Source of the DNA: Dokdonia sinensis
GTDB taxonomy: Bacteria > Bacteroidota > Bacteroidia > Flavobacteriales > Flavobacteriaceae
Direction of reading: 5' to 3'
DNA length: 64,000 nt
Assembly (NCBI RefSeq): GCF_003688895.1
Contig: NZ_REFV01000008.1
Coordinates: forward strand, 62,001 to 126,000
In this document: positions 1-8,072 of the stretch, piece by piece
Numbering within the stretch: position 1 is the stretch's first letter
Layout: every line of letters starts with the position of its first letter
Program-made: the position numbers and the translations under genes
The notes under the pieces: generated by a model
The model's database searches: none
Told to the model about the DNA's origin: nothing
The model's input: the letters and a program-made list of their open reading frames with translations, nothing else

Positions 1-1
1 C

Positions 2-1600
2 AATTTCTGGGTAATGCTGGTGTTCTTTCTCTTTACGGGAATTGCCCTAAAAATCTACCTGAACGAGCGACCTTTTGAACCTCGAGAACGAGATTATGCG
101 CTCGTAGGCTCCTTTTACGTTTTTGCGATGTGGATAGGCTTTGGAGCATTTGCGCTCTATGAAAGCTTTAGCGAATTCCTGAGCAGAAAAATTGCACTTC
201 CCATAGTCACCGTACTTTGTTTACTGGCGGGACCTATCCTACTTGCCAGCCAAAACTGGGACGACCACGACCGCTCTGGCCGAAAGACTGCCCTTGCAAT
301 GGCGCGTAAATATCTGGATTCGGTCGATGAGAATGCGATACTGTTTACCATAGGTGATAACGATACATTTGCCCTTTGGTACCTTCAAGAGATAGAAGAA
401 TACCGCACCGATGTGCGTGTAGTAAACACCAGCCTCTTTAACACAGATTGGTATATAGACCAGATGAAACGTCCGGCCTATGAGAGTGCTCCTATCCCTG
501 GACAATTGCGCCACGACCAGTATGTAACAGGAACTCGCGATGCGATTTGGTATGTACCCGTAAGTGACTCTACAGATATTAAAACGTGGCTTAACTGGGT
601 TGCGAGTGATGACCCGAGAACTAAGGAAGAACTGCGCAACGGACAATCTGTAAGTACTTTCCCAAGTAAAAACATCCGTATTCCTGTAGATAAGGAGTCT
701 GTGATGAAGAACAATATCGTCGCTGTAAAAGATGCAGATAAGGTTGTTCCGTACATCGATATTGAGCTTAAAGGAGATATTCTGTACAAGAACCGTCTCG
801 TGATGCTGGACGTGATTGCAAACAACAATTGGGAACGCCCTATTTACTTTACTGGTGGAAGTTTTGGCGATGATGATTACTTATGGATGAAAGACTTCCT
901 GCAACTGGACGGTGTTTGCTACAAACTTGTACCTATCTATACCCCTGTAGACCCTAGAAATCCTTATGATATGGGTCGTGTAGATTCCGAAAAGATGTAT
1001 AATATCGTGAAGAATTGGTACTGGGGTAATAGCGGTAGTGACGACATTTATCACGACCGTGAGACCAGAACGAACGGCATCACCTACCGTGGCAATATTG
1101 CACGCCTAGTAGAACAACTTTTAAATGACGGCGAACCAGAAAAGGCAAAAGAAATGCTGGATCTTGCTATGGAAAAAATGCCGGTAGATAAATTTGAATT
1201 CTACACACTCCTTGAACCTTATATTTCTGGATATTATGAAATAGGAGAAAAAGACACAGCGCGCAAAATATGGACAGATGTAGCCCGCAAGTATCAAGAA
1301 CAACTCACGTATTTGAGCTCTGTATCAGAAGAACGCCAAATTCAATATGCAGAAGAAATCTATACAAATATTGAGCGTTACCGTGGTCTTCTAGATCTTT
1401 TAATCATTAGTGGTGATGAAGACCTCGTCAAGGAAAAAGCAGATGAGTTTAATAACTATCTCAAGCTATTCTCCCTCTTTTACGACGATGAAGACATAGA
1501 AGAAATTGAGCGTTCAGAAATGCTAGAAACATTAGAGCAACCTACTATCCCTATCCCGTCAGATACGCTGGGAACGCTAGATACAGCGACAACAAATTAA
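2..1600 (+). CDS. DUF2723 family membrane protein, C-terminal part (5' end outside window)
   Basis: The reading frame is open back to the first bases of the window, so the apparent ATG at 14 is internal and the true start lies upstream. About 530 residues are visible. The first ~75 residues contain two or three hydrophobic membrane segments. The rest is a soluble, probably periplasmic region (for example the IGDNDTFALWYLQ and PIYFTGGSFGDDDYLWMKD segments), followed by a helical, TPR-like stretch around LLNDGEPEKAKEML. This pattern matches the C-terminal half of Bacteroidota DUF2723 proteins, which usually run about 1000 residues and resemble protein O-mannosyltransferases. A glycosyltransferase role is family inference only, since the catalytic N-terminal half is missing here. 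A polysaccharide deacetylase follows after 1 nt, so the two are probably co-transcribed. Confidence 0.75.
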   Translation, partial: NFWVMLVFFLFTGIALKIYLNERPFEPRERDYALVGSFYVFAMWIGFGAFALYESFSEFLSRKIALPIVTVLCLLAGPILLASQNWDDHDRSGRKTALAMARKYLDSVDENAILFTIGDNDTFALWYLQEIEEYRTDVRVVNTSLFNTDWYIDQMKRPAYESAPIPGQLRHDQYVTGTRDAIWYVPVSDSTDIKTWLNWVASDDPRTKEELRNGQSVSTFPSKNIRIPVDKESVMKNNIVAVKDADKVVPYIDIELKGDILYKNRLVMLDVIANNNWERPIYFTGGSFGDDDYLWMKDFLQLDGVCYKLVPIYTPVDPRNPYDMGRVDSEKMYNIVKNWYWGNSGSDDIYHDRETRTNGITYRGNIARLVEQLLNDGEPEKAKEMLDLAMEKMPVDKFEFYTLLEPYISGYYEIGEKDTARKIWTDVARKYQEQLTYLSSVSEERQIQYAEEIYTNIERYRGLLDLLIISGDEDLVKEKADEFNNYLKLFSLFYDDEDIEEIERSEMLETLEQPTIPIPSDTLGTLDTATTN

Positions 1601-1601
1601 G

Positions 1602-2264
1602 ATGAACTTCTTCATCCCATTACCTGTACGGGTACCACGATTTATAAAATGGTGGTACCCGTCTTGGTATATTTGGGACAGGAAAACAAATAAAAAAACG
1701 GTCTATCTCACCTTTGATGACGGTCCTATTCCAGAAGTGACGGAGTGGGTTTTAGATACGCTTTCGCGAAAGCGTATACCCGCAACATTCTTTTGTATAG
1801 GAGATAATGTACGCAAGCACCCCACTATTTTTAAGCGCCTCATCGCCGAAGGTCACAGCATAGGCAACCACACTTTTAATCACCTAAAAGGCTGGCAAAC
1901 CGAAGATAAAACCTACCTCAAAAACACCCATCTCGCTGACCTGGAAATGCGAAAACACGTTGATATTACTCCCAGTGAACTCGCCACAAACCTCTTTAGA
2001 CCTCCGTACGGAAAAATAAAGCGTGCTCAAGCCAAAGCGCTTAAGAAATTAGGCTACAAAATCATTATGTATCGCGTGGTCGCTTATGATTGGGAATCAA
2101 CCATCACACCAGAGCAATGCTTAGAAAATGTAATTAAGAACACGAGAGATGGAGATATTATCGTTTTTCACGACAGTGTTAAGGCCTCTGAAAATATGAA
2201 ATATGCCTTACCTAAAGTTATTGACCACTTTTTAGAGCACGGATTTACATTTGAGAAACTCTGA
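1602..2264 (+). CDS. Polysaccharide deacetylase family protein (NodB domain)
   Basis: This 220-residue protein is almost entirely one NodB homology domain (carbohydrate esterase 4). The visible motifs in order are TFDDGP (metal and catalytic Asp), HSIGNHTFNH (metal-binding His pair), RPPYGK, and IIVFHDS near the C terminus. These residues support metal-dependent de-N- or de-O-acetylation of a cell-envelope polysaccharide or peptidoglycan; the substrate cannot be told. There is no clear signal peptide. The start follows the preceding stop by 1 nt, suggesting translational coupling to the DUF2723 gene. The peptide TLSRKR around residues 53-58 is encoded by an exact copy of the dispersed palindrome and lies between motif 1 and the ATFFCIG strand. 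Confidence 0.9.
   Translation: MNFFIPLPVRVPRFIKWWYPSWYIWDRKTNKKTVYLTFDDGPIPEVTEWVLDTLSRKRIPATFFCIGDNVRKHPTIFKRLIAEGHSIGNHTFNHLKGWQTEDKTYLKNTHLADLEMRKHVDITPSELATNLFRPPYGKIKRAQAKALKKLGYKIIMYRVVAYDWESTITPEQCLENVIKNTRDGDIIVFHDSVKASENMKYALPKVIDHFLEHGFTFEKL
1756..1777. repeat. Dispersed palindrome, exact 22-bp copy
   Basis: Perfect palindrome with core CGCTTTCGCGAAAGCG and three extra matching bases on each side. It lies inside the deacetylase gene and is read there as TLSRKR. Confidence 0.95.
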
Positions 2265-2341
2265 AGAAGTCGAAGTTGAACTCGAACCTGAACCTGAACC
2301 TGAACCTGAAGGTAGACATGAAATTTTTAAAATTGGAATCA

Positions 2342-2461
2342 GTCATTTCGACAAAGCGTAGCGCCGAGAAATCGCATTACAGTGAGCAAGTTTGAATGAG
2401 CTACTCTTCTTAGCAAGATTCCTGAGCCAGATTATGGGATTTCTCCTATCGTCGAAATGAC
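2342..2461. repeat. 120-bp inverted-repeat element, copy A
   Basis: The ends are perfect 11-bp inverted repeats, GTCATTTCGAC at 2342-2352 and GTCGAAATGAC at 2451-2461. A second nested pair, GAGAAATC and GATTTCTC, lets the whole unit fold into one long hairpin. The same sequence recurs at 2471, 20597, 20668 and 20798. Confidence 0.85.
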
Positions 2462-2470
2462 CACAATTTT

Positions 2471-2576
2471 GTCATTTCGACAAAGCTTAGCGCCGAGAAA
2501 TCACATCACAGTGAGCAGGTATGAGTGAACAAGTTTGACTTAGCTAGGTTATGCGATTTCTCCTATCGTCGAAATG
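2471..2576. repeat. Inverted-repeat element, copy B (shorter spacer)
   Basis: Same left end (GTCATTTCGAC) and right end (GTCGAAATG) as copy A, in the same orientation and 9 bp after it. The middle is about 14 bp shorter, so the two ends are conserved better than the loop. Confidence 0.8.
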
Positions 2577-2618
2577 TCTATAGCCCGAACCCTGAGCGTA
2601 GCCTAAGGGTCGGTTTCA

Positions 2619-2918
2619 TTAGGAAGTATATTCCTGCATAATCCCGATAAGCGTGTTTGCGTCTTGTTCACCGCTCTGGCGCCATTTCATTTCGCCTTTT
2701 TGATAAATCATAAGCGTGGGAAGTTGCTTAATGCGTAAGGCTTCGGCGAGTTCGTTATTTTTATCGACGTCTATTTTTATGACTTTTCCTTTGTCACCTA
2801 CAGCGGCCGCAACGTCTCTTAAGACAGGGTGCATTGCAACAGAATCTTCATTCCACTCCGTATAGAAGTCCAGTAATACGGGGATATTGAGGTCTATAAG
2901 TTCGCCAAATTTTGACAT
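2619..2918 (-). CDS. Thioredoxin-fold protein lacking the CxxC active site
   Basis: The 99 residues fit the thioredoxin fold: an N-terminal helix, the strand IPVLLDFYTEW, a helix, KVIKIDVDKN, the cis-proline loop QLPTLMIY, and the last strand with EMKWRQSGE. Family members have WCGPC after the first central strand. Here the equivalent residues 22-26 are W-N-E-D-S, with no cysteine in that segment, so disulfide reductase activity is not expected. A chaperone or binding role is a guess. It is monocistronic, facing the repeat-rich gap. A TAnnTTTG box and a 17-bp palindrome lie just upstream. Confidence 0.8.
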   Translation of the reverse strand: MSKFGELIDLNIPVLLDFYTEWNEDSVAMHPVLRDVAAAVGDKGKVIKIDVDKNNELAEALRIKQLPTLMIYQKGEMKWRQSGEQDANTLIGIMQEYTS

Positions 2919-2936
2919 AATACTCAGGTTATTAAT

Positions 2937-2953
2937 TAACCGTCAGACGGTTA
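2937..2953. promoter_or_regulatory. 17-bp palindrome upstream of the thioredoxin-like gene
   Basis: TAACCGTC and GACGGTTA form perfect 8-bp arms around one central A. The site lies 19 nt before the start codon at 2918 and right after the predicted -7 box, about where transcription would begin. This position suits an operator for a dimeric repressor; the protein is unknown. Confidence 0.45.
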
Positions 2954-2960
2954 TGTGTAT

Positions 2961-2968
2961 CAAATATA
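2961..2968 (-). promoter_or_regulatory. Bacteroidota -7 box for the thioredoxin-like gene
   Basis: On the minus strand this reads TATATTTG, a full match to TAnnTTTG, about 43 nt before the start codon. I see no good -33 TTG at the usual distance, so confidence is moderate. Confidence 0.4.
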
Positions 2969-2982
2969 ACTTTTTTTCTTCA

Positions 2983-4281
2983 CTAGGCAGTTGCACCGCC
3001 TTTTTTGAGTTCGATTACTGTAATCTCTGGCCAGATGCCCACGCGTCCTGGGAATGCGAGATATCCAAAACCTCTATTCACATTAATATATTGTCTAGAA
3101 TCCTCATAAATTCCTGCCCAGTATTTGTAGCGCCACTTTACAGGGCTCCACTTAAACCAGCCCGGAATCTCAATCCCAAACTGCATCCCGTGGGTGTGAC
3201 CGCTCAGCGTTAAATGAAAATGATCCGGATGATCCTTAACCTCAAACTCCCAATGTGAAGGGTCGTGGCTCATTAATATCCTAAAGTCGTCTTTGTTTAA
3301 TCCTGTGATTGCCTTATTTAAATCACCCGCTTTTTTAAAACCGCCTGCACCCCAATTTTCTACACCTACAATGGCCAGTCGCTGTCCGTCTTTTTCGATA
3401 AAGCGGTGCTCGTTAAGCAAGAGGTTAAAGCCCATATCCTTTTGTATGGTTTTGAGGTTGTCTAGATTTTCGACCTTGGCCTCAGCGCTTTCCCAATCTA
3501 CATAATCGCCGTAGTCGTGGTTTCCTAGGACGGAAAATTTACCGTCTTTAGCTTTCAACCTACCAAATGATTCCTTCCATGGCTCCATCTCGCTGGCAAG
3601 GTTGTTTACCATATCCCCAGTAAATAGAATGGCATCACTTGCTTGCTCGTTAATAAGGTCTATTGCATAGTCTACTTTTTCCTTGTTATCAAAACTCCCA
3701 CTATGGATATCGCTTATCTGCGTGATTTTATAGCCGTCAAATGCTTCTGGCAAATCGTCAAAGGTGAGTGTATACTTCAGCACCTTAAAATTGTATCTTC
3801 CTACAATCACTCCATAAAGAATAGATGCAAAGGGTATCGAAGCAAGACCCAGCGCGAGCTGACTCACAAACTTTCGGCGTGAGGGAAAATAAAATGAATC
3901 ACTGTTGCGCTCCTGCCTGCCGGCAGGCAGGTTCGCGAAAGCGGACTTAAAAAACCTGAAAATATCTTCCCCAAACATCGTTGCAATAATGACCAGCTTA
4001 CAAACGATCAGAATGACGAAAGAGACGATAAAAAACTGAGTAAGCACACTCATATTGCGTCGTCCACCTGTAGAAAACTGATACACCATCCCACCAATTA
4101 TGAAAACGGTAATTAAAAAGTATAGGATGGTGCCCCACCGGCCTTTTACCATAAACCTAAAGGCTTGAAAGGCATAAATATCTAGGGCGAGAATTATGGC
4201 AATAAAAATGAAAAATCTAAGCACGAAAATTATAGTTTTAACAAAAATAAGTCTGTGAGTATTGTAAGCGGGCGGTTTCAC
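2983..4281 (-). CDS. Membrane-anchored metallophosphoesterase
   Basis: 432 residues. Roughly residues 12-105 contain three or four membrane segments. They are followed by SRRKFVSQLALGLASIPF at 134-151, which resembles a twin-arginine motif plus hydrophobic segment. The calcineurin-like domain then shows all the metal ligands: SDIHSG (D191, H193), TGDMVNN, LGNHDYGDY, LMSHDP and SGHTHGMQFG. This order matches YkuE-type phosphoesterases, which hydrolyse phosphodiesters or pyrophosphates at the outer face of the inner membrane; the substrate is unknown. Residues ~113-123 (SAFANLPAGRQ) are encoded by two nested palindromes, an oddity described separately. The gene diverges from the ABC ATPase. Confidence 0.88.
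   Translation of the reverse strand: MKPPAYNTHRLIFVKTIIFVLRFFIFIAIILALDIYAFQAFRFMVKGRWGTILYFLITVFIIGGMVYQFSTGGRRNMSVLTQFFIVSFVILIVCKLVIIATMFGEDIFRFFKSAFANLPAGRQERNSDSFYFPSRRKFVSQLALGLASIPFASILYGVIVGRYNFKVLKYTLTFDDLPEAFDGYKITQISDIHSGSFDNKEKVDYAIDLINEQASDAILFTGDMVNNLASEMEPWKESFGRLKAKDGKFSVLGNHDYGDYVDWESAEAKVENLDNLKTIQKDMGFNLLLNEHRFIEKDGQRLAIVGVENWGAGGFKKAGDLNKAITGLNKDDFRILMSHDPSHWEFEVKDHPDHFHLTLSGHTHGMQFGIEIPGWFKWSPVKWRYKYWAGIYEDSRQYINVNRGFGYLAFPGRVGIWPEITVIELKKGGATA
3908..3943. repeat. Dispersed palindrome split by a 20-bp GC palindrome
   Basis: CGCT (3908-3911) and TTCGCGAAAGCG (3932-3943) are separated by CCTGCCTGCCGGCAGGCAGG (3912-3931), itself a perfect 20-bp palindrome. Joining the flanks restores an exact CGCTTTCGCGAAAGCG. 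Confidence 0.85.
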
Positions 4282-4361
4282 GTTTCTTTAACGGTGGCTC
4301 GCGGTATTTCTTAGACGTAAAGGTATGGCAATTGTTACGCAACGGCTATTTTTGTAGGGTT

Positions 4362-5306
4362 ATGCTTAAGATTAAGGAGGTACTTTTTCATATTTCGCAA
4401 CGGTTTACGCTGGGGCCTATTGACCTAGAAATTGCTCAAGGTGAACACGTTGCGCTCATAGGTGAGAGTGGTTGTGGGAAAACGACGTTGCTTCAGTTAA
4501 TTTACGGACTATACGATTGGGACAGCGGTTCCATAAGCTGGAACGGTCAAGAGGTTACGGGACCTAAGGAAAACCTTATCCCTGGGATGCCGTATATGAA
4601 GTATCTTGCGCAAGATTTTGATCTGATGCCATTTACCTCGGTGGCGGAGAATGTGAATAAATTCTTGTCCCGATTACAACCTGAGGCTAGTTTGCAACGC
4701 ACGGACGAGTTGCTGGAGGTGGTGGAGATGACCGCTCTTGCAAAAGCTAAGGTAAAAACCCTCTCTGGCGGTCAGAAGCAACGTGTCGCCCTCGCACAGA
4801 CCCTAGCTCGCGAACCTGAACTTCTCCTGCTGGACGAACCTTTTTCACACATAGACAACTTCAGAAAAAACAAGCTCCGTCGGAGGTTATTTGACTACCT
4901 AAAAAAACAAAATATCACCTGCATCGTCGCCACCCACGATAGTACGGACGTGCTGGCCTATATGGACAGAACTATCGCAATGCGTGGCGGAAAAATAATT
5001 GCTCACGACAAAACGGATGTGCTTTACAATAATCCTCCATCATATTATGTTGGATCTCTCTTTGACGATATCAACGAGTTGCCTCGATCTTGGTTTTATG
5101 AGCATTTTGAGGGCGACGAGACTGTGTTGCTCTATCCACATCAGATTGCCGTTGTAGAAAATGGGATTTCGCTTACTGTAACTGATATTTATTTTATGGG
5201 GTCTCATTATCTTATTGTGGGAAATGCAGACGACAGGACTGTTCTTTTTAATGCTCAGAAATCTTATCCTTTACAGACCGTTTTGCATATTGGGTTGAAG
5301 GGGTAG
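4362..5306 (+). CDS. ABC transporter ATP-binding protein (importer type, with C-terminal extension)
   Basis: I start the gene at the ATG at 4362 rather than the upstream TTG at 4332, because MLKIKEVLF aligns with usual ABC N termini. The roughly 314-residue product has Walker A GESGCGKTT, a Q-loop region (YLAQDFDLMPF), the signature LSGGQKQR, Walker B LLLLDEPFSHID and the switch histidine in VATHDSTD. About 100 residues follow the ATPase core and look like a TOBE-type regulatory domain, as in polyamine, iron or sulfate importers. No permease or binding protein is adjacent, so the partner is encoded elsewhere. A TAnnTTTG match at 4347-4354 would place transcription start almost at the ATG. Confidence 0.85.
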   Translation: MLKIKEVLFHISQRFTLGPIDLEIAQGEHVALIGESGCGKTTLLQLIYGLYDWDSGSISWNGQEVTGPKENLIPGMPYMKYLAQDFDLMPFTSVAENVNKFLSRLQPEASLQRTDELLEVVEMTALAKAKVKTLSGGQKQRVALAQTLAREPELLLLDEPFSHIDNFRKNKLRRRLFDYLKKQNITCIVATHDSTDVLAYMDRTIAMRGGKIIAHDKTDVLYNNPPSYYVGSLFDDINELPRSWFYEHFEGDETVLLYPHQIAVVENGISLTVTDIYFMGSHYLIVGNADDRTVLFNAQKSYPLQTVLHIGLKG

Positions 5307-5647
5307 GTTTGAGTTTAGGCTGGAATTGAGCAGTTGTTAACATCCCATACTAGCCTTTACTTTGACAGGTGATTTTTTAGGTATTGGCAAATACAGCAAA
5401 AAACCTTTTCATTATGCCTTCCTCTCGCAAAAGGTCGTAGGAGGCAAGAAGTGGTGACTTTTTCTGAAATAAGCCAATTTCCACTCCCTTTAGGGCGGGA
5501 AAAATGGAAATTGGCGACTGGCAAACTAGCAAATATTGAAAAAATCGCTTCCAACCACTTCCCTAACTCAAAAGTCTACTTCCCTCATTGGCTGTTTTTG
5601 TGAGTGGTGTTGATGTCTAGTTTTGAACACATCAACACCAACCAAAT
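5307..5647. other. Intergenic region with two hairpins
   Basis: I find no credible gene in this 341-bp gap. It contains a hairpin at 5473-5515 (11-bp perfect arms GCCAATTTCCA and TGGAAATTGGC) and another at 5605-5640 just before the next gene. A weak promoter-like TTG (5334) and TACTTTG (5358) pair is present but one base short of consensus. Confidence 0.5.
5605..5640 (+). promoter_or_regulatory. 12-bp perfect stem-loop immediately upstream of the barrel gene
   Basis: TGGTGTTGATGT (5605-5616) and ACATCAACACCA (5629-5640) pair perfectly around a 12-nt loop. The stem ends 7 nt before the start codon at 5648. In RNA it would sit in the initiation region; in DNA it could be an operator. Confidence 0.5.
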
Positions 5648-8068
5648 ATGAAAATAGCACTACACTTACTCTTTCTTTTCTCTTTAACCACAATGTTTGG
5701 ACAACGAGGAATCGTATCGGGCACCCTGGAGGCAGATGGTGGTCCACTCCCAGGCGCAAACGTGATTATCAAAGGTACAAGCATTGGTACTCAAACTGAT
5801 TTTGACGGCAATTATAGCATTGAGTGTCAAGTGGGCGATACGCTCCTCATCACCTTTGTAGGTTATGACACTAGAGAAGTCCTGGTAACGCCAGCGCTAT
5901 TAGGTTTTGAGGAAATTCCATACTCTGCTCCTCGTGAAGCAGTCCCGATGATTAAATCGATTGCATATAGCGATGCTGTTCAGAGAGCTAGTGACTCTTT
6001 ACATAGTATTCCCAGTCTCAACTCATCTCCTTATATGTATACTAAAAGAAATGGCTATCGGTCATTTAGAGGAATCAAGAGTATTAAACAAAGTAAGAAT
6101 ATCGTCACACTTAAATATAGCGATGGTGAATTGTATGTTGATGGAACGTACAAGGGCAGTATGCAATTGCGAACTATTACTGACAAAAACTTACCTAGCA
6201 ACGGCATAAATCCATATGCTTCTGTTTTGAGTACCAATCATAGGGTAAATACTTCTATTTGGGACAATAATATAAGAGGCGGATTGAGTTTAAATTACGG
6301 CATAGGCAATGATAATTACCTAAGCACCGTATTCCATAACGAGGGTATTTCTGCTAACTTCAATACACAAGGGTCTTATAAAATCCCGTTGCAGATTCAG
6401 CTGGGGTATAACTCGGCGACAGATAATCTGGCAAATCTTAACGGGTATCAAAATTTGCTTCTCGGTCGTCAACTTACAAACGCGCAATTTCAGGAAAATC
6501 CGCTACTAGCTTTAAATGGTAATGAAAGTATCTCGAAGAGCAAAAACTTTAGAACGGCTGTAAGTGCAGAAAAATCTTTTGGATTAGATTTCAAATTGAT
6601 AGGAACACAAAGCCTTGTGATTTCTGATAGGGATGAAGAGTACAGACTCAACGCTGGCAGTTTTGGCTATGAAAGCGATTATCGTTCAGGTAAAAGATTT
6701 AATAACCTACAGAGCAATACGGCATTGACGTTTCAGACAAATTTTGAAATTTTAAATAGCATTGGAGTAAACACAACTTCAAAAATCCAATGGCAACATT
6801 CAGAAATAGACTATGATTTTAATGAAGTGGGCAATGAAAATCCGCTCAGAACATCGCAGGAGCTCAACCAAGGTATTTTTGAAATGCAACACAATATCAA
6901 TTTAGATTATAACAATCACGTCTTCCTAAACTTGACCAATACGAGTATTGCAAGCACGCGACAAGCGGGCGCACTCCTAGTGCCCCAAGTCTCAATCTCG
7001 GCGGTACCCACGGAGATCTGGTATGGACTAGACAACGGCTTTATAGATTACATTAATGTGAGTGCTCGCTACGGCGAGACGGTGAGCGCCTCGGGACTGT
7101 TTTATGACAATTATGCTCATCAATCCTTGCTACTGGAAGACACTCAGGCTTTACAACTTCTAAATAATCGGGATTTATTTTATCCAGAAGATTTGGCTTT
7201 GGAGAGCGGTCGTTCTTTTGAGGTGGCGACGGAGTTTCGACTTTTTTACAATCGCTTAAGGCTTGGTTTTACTTACGAAAACAGAAAGGATGATCACGGT
7301 ATTTTTCCAGTACGTTTAGGTGATGGTTTTGTGTTGGATAATTTGGCAAATACTAGAACGAAAGGCTTTGACATTTCGCTAAGAACAATCAATATAAATG
7401 GATACGATGATAGTGCGAGATGGACTACTGAGGTTACGCTTTCGCGAAAGCGCACAAAAACAAGTTCCCTGCTCAACGGCTCAGACCGTGTTTCCATCGC
7501 AGGATTTTCTAATGTAAATGCAAATCTTATCCCTGGAGCTTCGGCTGGAGTTATTGTTGGAACGGCATTCGAAAGAAACGATAATGGAGTAATTGTAACC
7601 GACAGTCAAGAAAACCCAGTAATTGCCGAAGGGGTGCGCATCATAGGAGACCCGACTCCCGATTTTATTCTTGGCATCACTAATCATCTAGATATTGGTC
7701 GTTGGAATGTTGCGCTATCTGTGGATTACCAACAGGGAGGTGACATCTGGAACGGCACTCAAAAAGCGCTCAACAATTTTACAGACGCTGATGAATCTTA
7801 CGTTGAGGAGGCCACTTTCATCAACATAAAATCACTTTCGGCAACCTACGAACTTGTCGATGAGAAAAAGTGGAATAACAGCGGGCACTTGCCATTTTTT
7901 AATTCTTTTAAGATAAGTGTGTTTGCAAACAATCTTGCGACCTCTACGGCATACAGAGGCGCCACCCCTTACAGTTCGGCTTTTGACAATCAATCTGCTA
8001 TGGGAATTCAATATTTTAATACGCCACTTCAGCTAGAAACTGGCTTTTCAATCATCGCAAAAATATAA
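5648..8068 (+). CDS. SusC-like TonB outer-membrane barrel lacking a plug domain
   Basis: 806 residues with a signal peptide (MKIALHLLFLFSLTTMFGQ). A carboxypeptidase-regulatory-like domain follows at ~20-85 (GPLPGANVIIKGTS, FDGNYSI, FVGYDT). The C-terminal ~600 residues are beta-barrel in character, with SusC family features (LESGRSFEVATEFRLFYNRL, IGDPTPDFILGITNHL, FINIKSLSATYEL) and a final barrel strand. Between them I find no plug: the usual VIVxGYG, plug core and the ASATAIYGSRAANGVVxITTKKG signature are absent, replaced by ~120 unrelated residues. Full SusC proteins are about 1000 residues. The next gene begins 4 nt later and does contain a plug module, so the two probably act together. 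One exact palindrome copy encodes TLSRKR near residue 598. Confidence 0.82.
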   Translation: MKIALHLLFLFSLTTMFGQRGIVSGTLEADGGPLPGANVIIKGTSIGTQTDFDGNYSIECQVGDTLLITFVGYDTREVLVTPALLGFEEIPYSAPREAVPMIKSIAYSDAVQRASDSLHSIPSLNSSPYMYTKRNGYRSFRGIKSIKQSKNIVTLKYSDGELYVDGTYKGSMQLRTITDKNLPSNGINPYASVLSTNHRVNTSIWDNNIRGGLSLNYGIGNDNYLSTVFHNEGISANFNTQGSYKIPLQIQLGYNSATDNLANLNGYQNLLLGRQLTNAQFQENPLLALNGNESISKSKNFRTAVSAEKSFGLDFKLIGTQSLVISDRDEEYRLNAGSFGYESDYRSGKRFNNLQSNTALTFQTNFEILNSIGVNTTSKIQWQHSEIDYDFNEVGNENPLRTSQELNQGIFEMQHNINLDYNNHVFLNLTNTSIASTRQAGALLVPQVSISAVPTEIWYGLDNGFIDYINVSARYGETVSASGLFYDNYAHQSLLLEDTQALQLLNNRDLFYPEDLALESGRSFEVATEFRLFYNRLRLGFTYENRKDDHGIFPVRLGDGFVLDNLANTRTKGFDISLRTININGYDDSARWTTEVTLSRKRTKTSSLLNGSDRVSIAGFSNVNANLIPGASAGVIVGTAFERNDNGVIVTDSQENPVIAEGVRIIGDPTPDFILGITNHLDIGRWNVALSVDYQQGGDIWNGTQKALNNFTDADESYVEEATFINIKSLSATYELVDEKKWNNSGHLPFFNSFKISVFANNLATSTAYRGATPYSSAFDNQSAMGIQYFNTPLQLETGFSIIAKI
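7437..7452. repeat. Dispersed palindrome, exact copy
   Basis: CGCTTTCGCGAAAGCG inside the plugless barrel gene, read as TLSRKR in a predicted loop between barrel strands. Confidence 0.95.
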
Positions 8069-8072
8069 TTTT

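Larger units (their letters stand above)
2265..2618. other. Intergenic region made of repeats
   Basis: This 354-bp gap has no gene. It starts with four tandem GAACCT hexamers (2284-2307), followed by two copies of a ~110-120 bp inverted-repeat element. It ends at 2585-2612 with a short imperfect hairpin (CCGAACCCT paired with AGGGTCGG) just after the convergent thioredoxin-like gene, which may act as its terminator. Confidence 0.7.

Noticed and set aside
239-646. Long antisense frames opposite real genes (here, and similar ones at 21663-22277, 14191-14472 and 62968-63444)
   Set aside because: They mirror well-supported genes on the other strand, match no family I know, and lack sensible starts or signals.
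2284-2307. Tandem GAACCT hexamers
   Set aside because: Four copies of a short repeat in a non-coding gap; simple low-complexity sequence with no sign of function.
2342-2576. Spaced repeats resembling a small CRISPR array
   Set aside because: The units are 106-120 bp inverted repeats, only two per cluster, with 9-bp gaps and no cas genes.
4332-4361. Upstream TTG start for the ABC ATPase
   Set aside because: It adds ten residues not expected in the family and would overlap the TATTTTTG promoter-like box; the ATG at 4362 fits better.
5334-5364. TTG / TACTTTG promoter pair in the 5.3-5.6 kb gap
   Set aside because: The -7 box is one base short of TAnnTTTG and lies 284 nt from the gene; too weak to call.
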